Assembly: GCA_903930665.1 (NCBI GenBank)
Contig: CAIYZI010000150.1
Location: 1-5,509, forward strand
Origin: an uncultured beta proteobacterium
Lineage (GTDB): Bacteria; Pseudomonadota; Gammaproteobacteria; Burkholderiales; Burkholderiaceae
Length of the DNA stretch: 5,509 nucleotides
Direction: 5' to 3'
Under the pieces are notes generated by a model, which was not told where the DNA came from, did no database searches, and saw nothing but the letters and a program-made list of their open reading frames with translations. This document shows positions 1-5,284 of this stretch, one piece after another. The first letter of the stretch is position 1, and the number at the start of each line of letters is the position of its first letter. Made by a program: the position numbers and the translations under genes.

Positions 1-120
1 CAAATTGCCCTCCTCACAATCTACGATATGTGCAAAGCAGTCGATAGAGGGATGGTCATGGGTGACATCAAGCTACTTGAGAAGAGTGGTGGTAAGAGCC
101 GAGATTGGAAAGTGGGTTAG
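1..120 (+). CDS. moaC: Cyclic pyranopterin monophosphate synthase MoaC, C-terminal part (5' end outside window)
   Basis: The first frame is open from base 1 to a TAG at 118-120 and encodes 39 residues that match the C-terminus of MoaC. The signature segment TIYDMCKAVDRGM holds the conserved Asp and Lys of the active site (D and K of YDMCK), and LLEKSGGKS is the usual family ending. MoaC is a cytosolic enzyme. It turns the MoaA product (3',8-cyclo-dihydro-GTP) into cyclic pyranopterin monophosphate in the first stage of molybdenum cofactor synthesis. The gene is cut only by the window edge; the visible C-terminus looks intact and ends a few residues past the conserved part, as in normal MoaC. 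It is the only clear host gene here and marks the chromosomal side of the junction with the mobile element. Identification rests on motif recall but is strong. Confidence 0.93.
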   Translation, partial: QIALLTIYDMCKAVDRGMVMGDIKLLEKSGGKSRDWKVG

Positions 121-173
121 TAGTTCTTAACCAATGAAGCAATAAAAGAGAAAAATAAAAAGCTAGGGCCCAA

Positions 174-196
174 TTCTGTCCCACTGAGGAGCAGAA
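174..196 (+). promoter_or_regulatory. Possible hairpin covering the integrase ribosome binding site
   Basis: TTCTGTCCC (174-182) can pair with GGAGCAGAA (188-196) across the 5-base loop ACTGA. This gives nine positions, with one U-G wobble and one C-A mismatch. The right arm contains the GGAG core of the Shine-Dalgarno sequence (TGAGGAG, 185-191), which lies 9 bases before the GTG at 201. If it folds in the mRNA, it would limit translation of the integrase. The pairing is read directly; the regulatory role is inference, and the stem is only moderately stable because of the inner mismatch. Confidence 0.35.
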
Positions 197-200
197 AACC

Positions 201-1184
201 GTGGCAACACTACGCAAAAGAAACAATGGACACTGGCAAGCACGTGTCCGCAAAGCAAATCAAAGCATAACCAAAACCTTCATTAACAAGATAGACGCAG
301 AGCGTTGGGCAAAACAAACTGAAGTTGAGCTTGATAAAGGTAGTTTTGTAAACCTAGGTCTAGCTGAGCGCACCACCTTCGCAGAAATCATTGAGCGTTA
401 CATTGTTGAGGTCTTACCTACAATGCGCGGAGGCACCGCAGACTACATTCGTTTAAAGGCATTAGCAAGACGTCCAATAGCAAAGCTAAACATGGTGGCA
501 CTTACCCCTCAAAAGATTGCACAGCACAGGGATGAACGTCTTAAAGAAATCGCACCAGCAACGGTCATTAGGGAGTTGTCCTATTTTTCTTCCATCATCA
601 CCTACGCTCGCAAAGAGTGGGGTATCAACATCAACAACCCAGTTGCGCTTATCACGAAACCTAAGAATCCTCAGGGCCGCACCCGCATACTTGATGCCGC
701 CGAAACTAATGCCCTGCTTGATGCCCTAAGACCCACTGGGCGGCGTTCGATTTGGATGCTACCTTTAGTGAAACTGGCGCTTGAGACTGCCATGCGTAGA
801 AGTGAGTTGCTGGGACTACGTTGGGAGCATATTGACCTTGGGCGGCGCACGATATTCCTACGGCTAACTAAAAACGGCACAAGCAGAACCGTGCCGCTAT
901 CAACCCATGCAGTCCAAATTCTTACTGAAATGCCACGCAATATTGATGGGCGAGTATTTCCAGTCACCCACGAAGTAGTCTCGCAAGCTTTTAACAGGGC
1001 AAGAAAACGAGCTGGGGTTAAGGATATACGCTTTCACGACTTAAGGCATATGGCCATTACTAGGCTTGCAGAAAAGCTACCCAACTTGATTGAATTATCA
1101 GCAGTATCAGGGCACAAAAGCTTGGCTATGCTTAAACGCTACTATCACCCCAATGCCGAGCAACTTGCTGAAAAGTTAGGATAA
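201..1184 (+). CDS. Tyrosine recombinase / phage-type integrase
   Basis: This 327-residue protein belongs to the tyrosine site-specific recombinases, which cut and rejoin DNA through a 3'-phosphotyrosine to insert or excise an element at an att site. The N-terminus (about 1-50: ATLRKRNNGHWQARVRKA) looks like the arm-binding beta-sheet domain that recognises a repetitive outer site. About 55-150 is the helical core-binding domain, and 160-320 is the catalytic domain. All catalytic positions are visible: R199 in AMRRSELLGLRW, K224 in the beta-hairpin (LTKNGTSRTVPL), H279 and R282 in FHDLRH, H305 in SGHKS, and the nucleophile Y314 (or Y315) in LKRYYHP. Length is normal and the gene appears intact. 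I chose the GTG at 201 because TGAGGAG sits 9 bases upstream and the N-terminal domain would be cut by later starts. It begins 80 bases after moaC and reads away from it, as expected for an integrase next to attL. No clear sigma-70 promoter was seen. The target site is unknown. Confidence 0.95.
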   Translation: MATLRKRNNGHWQARVRKANQSITKTFINKIDAERWAKQTEVELDKGSFVNLGLAERTTFAEIIERYIVEVLPTMRGGTADYIRLKALARRPIAKLNMVALTPQKIAQHRDERLKEIAPATVIRELSYFSSIITYARKEWGININNPVALITKPKNPQGRTRILDAAETNALLDALRPTGRRSIWMLPLVKLALETAMRRSELLGLRWEHIDLGRRTIFLRLTKNGTSRTVPLSTHAVQILTEMPRNIDGRVFPVTHEVVSQAFNRARKRAGVKDIRFHDLRHMAITRLAEKLPNLIELSAVSGHKSLAMLKRYYHPNAEQLAEKLG

Positions 1185-1187
1185 AAA

Positions 1188-1205
1188 AATAATTATTGCT
1201 AGCAA
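1188..1205. repeat. Two overlapping short palindromes between integrase and the 190-residue gene
   Basis: The 73-bp gap after the integrase holds the AT-only palindrome AATAATTATT (1188-1197), overlapped by the perfect 10-bp palindrome TTGCTAGCAA (1196-1205). They lie just past the integrase stop and about 53 bases before the next start. A repressor operator or nothing at all are both possible. There is no GC stem followed by a T run, so I do not call a terminator. No convincing -35/-10 pair was found in this gap. Confidence 0.3.
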
Positions 1206-1257
1206 AATATAGAATCTCACTACAACACCAGTTAAATAATATGAAGGGGGGACACCA

Positions 1258-1830
1258 GTGAAGCCAACACGCTCTTGGGTAAATCTAAAAGGTAGACCTA
1301 AACATTGGCTCAAAAAAAGACCGCCACATCTAATGCATACAATTCCCGACCCCGACGTAATTTTGGGTATTGAAGCCTCAGAAAATCAGTGGCGAGAGCT
1401 ATGTCGAAATGGAGTTACTTATAACTACTTTGAGCTTTTGGACATTACAGCCCCCGAAATTATGGGTGACAAAGTATTAAGCTGGGAGGATGCTATCAAG
1501 CTTCCAAAATACAAAGCTGCCCTCAAGAAAATCAGCGAAGCCAAAAAAAGAAATGCGCAGCAAATAAAAAGTGTTGCACTAAAAGGCGCTCGAAATAGCC
1601 AATTGAATGCCCAAGCAAGACGTGAGCAATTGATAGAGTATCTACATGCAGAGCTTTATACGATCGCAGAGTACGATTCGCACTCCATCAGAGGATGGGC
1701 TCAACAGATATTCATCAAAGAAGCGCTAAAACCAGCGGCGAGAAGATGGGACGGCGGAAGAGTAAATAAGCCAGGTTTAACCCATCTTCGAGGAATCCTG
1801 ACAAAAATTCGCGAAGGTAATCAAGGCTGA
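1258..1830 (+). CDS. Hypothetical protein, 190 residues, basic, with central helical charged region
   Basis: I do not recognise the family. The GTG at 1258 is well supported as the start by a strong Shine-Dalgarno run, AAGGGGGG (1244-1251), 6 bases upstream. The N-terminus (1-25) is rich in Lys, Arg, Trp and Pro and could bind nucleic acid. About 40-80 includes ENQWRELCRNGVTYNYFELL. About 83-135 is a long Lys/Arg/Ala/Gln-rich stretch likely to be helical and perhaps coiled-coil. The C-terminal third (140-185) has HSIRGWAQQIF and a basic tail. There is no signal peptide, membrane segment or Cys cluster; the single Cys is C49. It sits between integrase and the AlpA cluster, so a DNA-related accessory role such as recombination or regulation is possible but is only inference from position and charge. 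It is a real gene by length, start signal and consistent strand. Confidence 0.75.
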   Translation: MKPTRSWVNLKGRPKHWLKKRPPHLMHTIPDPDVILGIEASENQWRELCRNGVTYNYFELLDITAPEIMGDKVLSWEDAIKLPKYKAALKKISEAKKRNAQQIKSVALKGARNSQLNAQARREQLIEYLHAELYTIAEYDSHSIRGWAQQIFIKEALKPAARRWDGGRVNKPGLTHLRGILTKIREGNQG

Positions 1831-1840
1831 GAGTCGATGC

Positions 1841-1888
1841 AGTGGTCAAGAACTGACTTCATCCAATTTAATAGTGGTCAAACACTGA
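1841..1888. repeat. Pair of 16-bp direct repeats with internal dyads, 32-bp period
   Basis: AGTGGTCAAGAACTGA (1841-1856) and AGTGGTCAAACACTGA (1873-1888) match at 14 of 16 positions and start exactly 32 bp apart, about three helical turns. Each also has a weak dyad: CAGT/ACTG around centre 1847.5 in the first copy and AGTG/CACT around centre 1879.5 in the second. The dyad centres are also 32 bp apart. Two same-face sites upstream of the alpA cluster are what one expects for a regulator or for integrase/excisionase arm binding. Which protein binds is not shown. Confidence 0.6.
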
Positions 1889-1902
1889 TTAAGACTGATT
1901 AA
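1884..1902. repeat. Tandem 9-bp direct repeat ACTGATTAA, 10-bp period
   Basis: ACTGATTAA occurs at 1884-1892 and again at 1894-1902, one helical turn apart. The first copy overlaps the end of the second 16-bp repeat. Closely phased short repeats are typical of small winged-helix excisionase/AlpA binding sites, but this assignment is inference. Confidence 0.5.
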
Positions 1903-1912
1903 TAGGCCTATT
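1901..1912. repeat. Perfect 12-bp palindrome AATAGGCCTATT
   Basis: AATAGG and CCTATT form an uninterrupted 12-bp palindrome directly after the tandem ACTGATTAA repeats and 98 bp before the alpA start. A run of T follows, but a stem of only AT pairs with a GGCC loop is not a credible terminator. A dimeric repressor operator is the more natural reading. It is unproven. Confidence 0.4.
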
Positions 1913-1915
1913 TTT

Positions 1916-2000
1916 AAACGTCCTTTTTAAAATAATTTCTAAAATTTCTATATGGCTTTGGATTTATTAAGGCCCAACTAGAAACGTTATTTTTTGAAAA
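1916..2000 (+). promoter_or_regulatory. AT-rich leader of the alpA-primase cluster with imperfect repeats; weak promoter candidates
   Basis: AAACGTCCTTTTTAAAA (1916-1932) is echoed by AAACGTTATTTTTTGAAAA (1982-2000), and AATTTCTA occurs twice with a 9-bp period (1934-1941, 1943-1950). A promoter for the alpA cluster is expected here. The best boxes I can see are weak: TAAAAT (1928-1933) as a -10 without a good -35, or TTTAAA (1926-1931) with TATATG (1949-1954) at 17-bp spacing. The start site is therefore not assigned. The AT-rich bend-prone sequence could also host IHF-type binding. Confidence 0.3.
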
Positions 2001-2010
2001 GGAAGTACAA

Positions 2011-2220
2011 ATGCAAATCGAATTAAAAAATACTCATCGAATTATTCGTATGAGTGAGCTAACAAAGAAAGTGGGCTACGCCCCATCGACGATTTATGAC
2101 CTAATCATCAGGAATAAATTTCCAAAGCCATTTAAGCTAATAGAAGGCGGTCGCGCCGCTGGATGGTTAGAGTCAACTATAGACGCCTACCTTCAAAAAC
2201 AATCGCGAGGTGGTAAATGA
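2011..2220 (+). CDS. alpA: AlpA-family DNA-binding transcriptional regulator / excisionase-like protein
   Basis: This 69-residue protein has the AlpA-type pattern: a start like RIIRMSELTKKVGYAPSTIYDLI (10-32), which is the helix-turn-helix, then NKFPKPFKLIEGGRAAGWLESTIDAYLQ. The latter corresponds to the family's FPxPxxL...R.xGW...EIxxWL wing and final helix. The last motif has DAYL where many members have a Trp. AlpA proteins are small cytosolic regulators of prophages and islands; the founding member activates integrase transcription of a P4-like island, and relatives act in excision. The start at ATG 2011 has AAGGAAG (1999-2005) just upstream. ATG 2050 is a possible internal start but would remove the leading segment. 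The stop overlaps the next start (ATGA, 2217-2220), so the genes are coupled. Its likely targets are the repeats at 1841-1912 (inference). Confidence 0.88.
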   Translation: MQIELKNTHRIIRMSELTKKVGYAPSTIYDLIIRNKFPKPFKLIEGGRAAGWLESTIDAYLQKQSRGGK

Positions 2221-2408
2221 ACCAACTATCGCCAATTGATAACCGCGAATACTGGCTGAGAGTAAATCTTATTTTTCAAGCTCGAACCCAAATGAAAGTT
2301 GCAGAATCAACTGACCGGGAAAATTTTGACTGGACTACAGATGAAATGCTCATCACTTTGCGAAATATCGAATCCAAAATTGCCGACTTCTTTGGGGATG
2401 ATGAATGA
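2217..2408 (+). CDS. Small acidic hypothetical protein, 63 residues, coupled to alpA and primase genes
   Basis: I do not recognise the family. The gene starts in the ATGA overlap with alpA (2217-2220) and ends in an identical ATGA overlap with the primase gene (2405-2408), which strongly supports it as a translated gene. GAGGTGG (2207-2213) lies just before its start. The product has 13 acidic and 7 basic residues, with Trp at 13 and 39 and an acidic end (FFGDDE). The predicted character is mostly helical, with no Cys, signal or membrane segment. Lying between AlpA and the primase-helicase, it may be a partner or regulator of replication, but only its position suggests this. An unusual possibility is that it mainly serves to couple translation of the large gene. 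Confidence 0.75.
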   Translation: MNQLSPIDNREYWLRVNLIFQARTQMKVAESTDRENFDWTTDEMLITLRNIESKIADFFGDDE

Positions 2409-4768
2409 ATCTTCAAGAAAGTTATGTCCAACATGGCTTTGCATTGGTAGCAATTCCCGCTGGCTCAAAAGGACCAACCTCCAAAGGCTGGAATGAACCC
2501 CAAAATTCAATTACTGATCCACAGGAAGCCGCTGCTTTAACAGGAAATGTCGGGCTGGCCCATTTATATTGCAAGCAACCCACCGCTGTTTTAGACGTTG
2601 ACGACTACGGTCTAGCAAAACCTTGGTTAGCGGAGCGTGGTGTTGATCTTGATGCCCTTTTGGATGCGCCTGACGCAGTACAAATCTCCTCGGGTAGAGC
2701 AAACAGAGCCAAGCTTCTTTTTCGGTTGCCACCAGCAATCAAGCTGATAAAGACAGAGCAAATTACAGACCCTTCAACAGGAGTGATGATTCTAGAATTT
2801 CGCTGCGCCTCGGCGAATAAGAAAACGGTACAAGATCTTATCCCTCCATCAATCCACCCTGAGACTGGTCAGCCTTATGTTTGGGCTGGCAAAGGAGATT
2901 GGAGACATTTGCCACTAATACCTTTTGACCTCTCAATGATTTGGCTGGAGTACGGGGCAAGATCAAAGGTGGCTGCGCCAGCGGTCATACCGGATTCAAA
3001 AGCCGCATTAGCCTTATCTCCATTAGATACTCAGCACCTACGTAGCGCACTCTTATTTATGCGCTCTGACGAAAGAGAATTGTGGATTAAGGTGGGGATG
3101 GCTTTAAACGAGCTTGGCGAAACTGGTCGGGGATTATGGCTAGATTGGTCTGCCACCTCTGAAAAGTTTGATGCTGCTGATGCAGCAAAAACATGGGAGT
3201 CGTTTAAGCCTGAAGGTATTGGTCATCGGTTTGTATTTGCCGAGGCGATGCGCTGTGGTTGGATTAATCCAGCAAAACGAGTTGATGCAACTGCGGAAAT
3301 GGTTAGCGATACCCAAGAGACGGGCTGGCCGAAGCCACAAAAACTACCAGATGAATTGCTACCTGTTGCCCGCTTAGATCCAAACTACCTGCCAAAAGTA
3401 ATTCGCGGTGCCTGTGTTGATATTGCTGAACGGTTAAGTTGTCCGTTAGATTATGTAGCCATACCTGCTCTAGTTGGTGCCGGAACAGCGCTTGGCAATT
3501 CAATTGGTATCCTGCCAAAAGAACATGATGAAGAATGGGTTGTTCACTGTGGATTTTGGGGTGGTATTGTTGGTTCGCCTGGCTCAATGAAAACACCAGC
3601 GCTACAGGCCTCCTTAAAACCACTGCAACACCTTGAAGATCAAGCAGCGCAAAGCTATAAACAGGCCTACGCTCAATACAAAACTAGCAAGGATGCCTAC
3701 GATATCGCGTTTTCCAAGTTCAAAACGGGTAAAAACAATCCAGCCCCAACAAATGAACCGATTAAACCCGTTAAGACACGATACATAGTAAATGACGCTA
3801 CCTATCAAGCACTCGGTGAAATCCTTGCTGAAAACCCAAAGGGTGTACTTGCTTTGGCAGATGAGTTATCAGGCCTACTCCAAAGCTTGGATACACAAGG
3901 ACAAGAGGCCGCCCGCGGCTTCTACTTATCAGGTTGGGGTGGGCAAGGGAGTTATACGTTTGACCGCATTACCAGAGAGTCCGTTCGCCTATCTCGTTAT
4001 CAGCTTGCTGTATTTGGTGGGTTTCAGCCAGATCGCATTAAAGCCTACGTTAAACAGTCTCAGGGAGGTAGCTCTAAAAATGATGGGCTTATGCAGCGCT
4101 TTCAATTATTGGCATGGCCGGATCTTAATGAACAGTTCACCCTAGTTGACCGCCCAGCAGATAGAGCTGCCTTAACCTGTATGGAAAATGCTGTTGCTAA
4201 TTTAGTGGAGATAGCAAAAAATCAACTCATTAGCCACTCAATTCGTAAAAACGGTGTTTGCTTATTGCATTTTGATCAAGCAGCTCAGATTAAATTTAAC
4301 GCATGGTATGTACAAAACGAACAAGAGTTACGGTACGGCAATATAGATAGCGCTGAACACGGTCATTTTTCCAAGTACCGCAGTCTTATTCCGGGGTTGG
4401 CGCTACTGTTTCACCTGCTAGATAGCTCTAGTGGACCCGTGTCAGTTCAATCGCTTGATTTTGCGCTATTGTTTTCGGATTACCTAAAGTCCCACGCTAA
4501 GCGCATCTACGCATCAGTACACAGTCAAGACTATGGCCCAGCAAACTCCTTGGCTGAACGCCTGCTAAGCAAAGACATCGATAGTGGATTCACTAAGCGC
4601 ACATTACAACACAAGGGTTGGAGAAATTTAGCGAAAGAAGATCAAGCCGAAGCAGCTGTTAGTGCCTTAGTTGAATATGGGTGGCTAGTTGAGGTGGCAT
4701 CTGCAGGTCTTGGGCGCCCCACCACCAAATACACAATCAATCCGCGCATTTATGAGGAGTTGGGGTAA
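2405..4768 (+). CDS. Primase-polymerase / DUF3987 helicase-like replication protein
   Basis: This 787-residue multidomain protein probably starts replication of the element. Residues 1-165 are a bifunctional primase-polymerase (Prim-Pol/AEP) domain: GFALVAIPAGSKGP then GW, acidic catalytic pair D64 and D66 in LDVDDYG, SSGRANRAKLLFR (95-107), EFR (131-133) and PPSIHPETGQPYVW with H151. Residues about 205-275 match PriCT-2 (DERELWIKVGMALNELG...WLDWSATSEKFD...WESF). Residues about 328-700 are DUF3987, a helicase-like P-loop ATPase, with Walker A GSPGSMKT (390-397), Walker B LALADELSG (D486, E487), and a possible arginine finger R565 in MQRF. A charged, Lys/Ala-rich helical insertion (about 410-445) lies between them. 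The end (710-787) looks like a winged helix (TLQHKGWRNL...GRPTTKYTINP). The start overlaps the previous stop (ATGA) and has GGGGA 6 bases upstream. The gene is full length with no frameshift. Domain assignment is from motif recall. Primase, helicase or polymerase activity is family knowledge. Confidence 0.92.
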   Translation: MNLQESYVQHGFALVAIPAGSKGPTSKGWNEPQNSITDPQEAAALTGNVGLAHLYCKQPTAVLDVDDYGLAKPWLAERGVDLDALLDAPDAVQISSGRANRAKLLFRLPPAIKLIKTEQITDPSTGVMILEFRCASANKKTVQDLIPPSIHPETGQPYVWAGKGDWRHLPLIPFDLSMIWLEYGARSKVAAPAVIPDSKAALALSPLDTQHLRSALLFMRSDERELWIKVGMALNELGETGRGLWLDWSATSEKFDAADAAKTWESFKPEGIGHRFVFAEAMRCGWINPAKRVDATAEMVSDTQETGWPKPQKLPDELLPVARLDPNYLPKVIRGACVDIAERLSCPLDYVAIPALVGAGTALGNSIGILPKEHDEEWVVHCGFWGGIVGSPGSMKTPALQASLKPLQHLEDQAAQSYKQAYAQYKTSKDAYDIAFSKFKTGKNNPAPTNEPIKPVKTRYIVNDATYQALGEILAENPKGVLALADELSGLLQSLDTQGQEAARGFYLSGWGGQGSYTFDRITRESVRLSRYQLAVFGGFQPDRIKAYVKQSQGGSSKNDGLMQRFQLLAWPDLNEQFTLVDRPADRAALTCMENAVANLVEIAKNQLISHSIRKNGVCLLHFDQAAQIKFNAWYVQNEQELRYGNIDSAEHGHFSKYRSLIPGLALLFHLLDSSSGPVSVQSLDFALLFSDYLKSHAKRIYASVHSQDYGPANSLAERLLSKDIDSGFTKRTLQHKGWRNLAKEDQAEAAVSALVEYGWLVEVASAGLGRPTTKYTINPRIYEELG

Positions 4769-4871
4769 TTCGTGGGTTTTGGCGGTACCCCTCCCCTCTA
4801 TATCTTTTAGTACTTTCTTGGAATATATATGTATATAAATATGGTTGGGGTATACCTACAAAACCCACGAA
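4769..4871. repeat. Long inverted repeat with AT-rich centre, candidate replication origin
   Basis: TTCGTGGGTTTTG (4769-4781) and its exact reverse complement CAAAACCCACGAA (4859-4871) form 13-bp perfect arms. Inside them a second partial pair occurs: GGTACCCC (4784-4791) against GGGGTATACC (4847-4856), which differ by a TA insertion. Each contains its own palindrome (GGTACC, GGTATACC). The centre has a C-rich pyrimidine run (4788-4799) and a very AT-rich stretch (4821-4842, only two G and no C). The left arm begins on the base right after the primase stop. Symmetric binding sites around a region that melts easily, next to a primase-helicase gene, fit an origin recognised by that protein. The 77-bp spacing argues against a simple terminator. 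Structure is seen directly; origin function is inference. Confidence 0.6.
4821..4842. other. AT-rich segment, possible DNA-unwinding element
   Basis: In this 22-bp stretch only positions 4821 and 4831 are G and the rest is A or T, with alternating AT steps. It sits inside the inverted repeat, off-centre toward the right arm. Such easily melted DNA is the usual place where helicase loading starts in small replicons. This is a compositional observation and does not show function by itself. Confidence 0.4.
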
Positions 4872-4954
4872 AGTCATTAAACAAATCCCCGACCATGACT
4901 AATATGAATTTGTAAGGCCGCCCGCCAACGTCCGCACCCTATCGCAGTTTAAAA

Positions 4955-5284
4955 ATGAATCAAATTCAGAACCCAGAACCTATATTGATAACCGCAGGCG
5001 GCAAGATTAAATGCCGAAGATGCGTTGGAGTAAGCTCACGTACAAAACAGCAGTGCAGGCACCCCGCACTTAAAACCAGTAAATCATCTCGCTGCAAATG
5101 GCACGCTGGCAGAAGCTCCGGCCCCAAAACTAAAGAAGGTAAAGACAGAATACGCGCAGCAAACACAAAAACAGGGGTCTACACTAAGGCTGCCATCGCA
5201 GAAAGAAAAAGAGTGTTTGCTGAATTGAATAAACTTGCGGCCGATTTAGGCATCAACCTTAGAAAAAGAGCAAAAAGACTGTGA
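4955..5284 (+). CDS. HGGxSTG-type small zinc-finger-like protein
   Basis: This 109-residue basic protein matches the small HGGxSTG proteins common in proteobacterial prophages and islands. The N-terminal part has the spaced ligands C20/C23, C34, C47 and H50 (CRRCVGV...QQCRHPAL...SRCKWHAG), likely binding zinc. It is followed by HAGRSSGPKTKEGKDRIRAA, the counterpart of HGGxSTGPKTxEGxxRI, with Ala for the second Gly-position residue and Ser for Thr. The C-terminal half (75-109) is a charged helix ending in a strongly basic tail (RKRAKRL), suggesting nucleic-acid contact. The molecular role of the family is not known to me. The start at ATG 4955 lacks a clear Shine-Dalgarno; the only in-frame alternative nearby is TTG 4985, also without one. 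The gene lies 83 bp beyond the inverted repeat, so it may have its own transcript. Confidence 0.82.
   Translation: MNQIQNPEPILITAGGKIKCRRCVGVSSRTKQQCRHPALKTSKSSRCKWHAGRSSGPKTKEGKDRIRAANTKTGVYTKAAIAERKRVFAELNKLAADLGINLRKRAKRL

Noticed and set aside
1241..1261. Six-codon leader peptide ATG...TGA overlapping the GTG start at 1258
   Set aside because: It has no ribosome binding site of its own and consists mostly of the purine run that serves the GTG start.
3140..3623. Minus-strand open frames inside the primase gene
   Set aside because: They lie wholly within a well-supported gene, lack recognisable motifs and have the character of antisense shadows.
4769..4871. Reading the inverted repeat as a rho-independent terminator for the primase gene
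   Set aside because: The arms are 77 bp apart and no T run follows the right arm.
4895..4915. Six-codon reading frame (ATG ACT AAT ...) between the inverted repeat and the HGGxSTG gene
   Set aside because: It is too short, has no ribosome binding site and is expected by chance.
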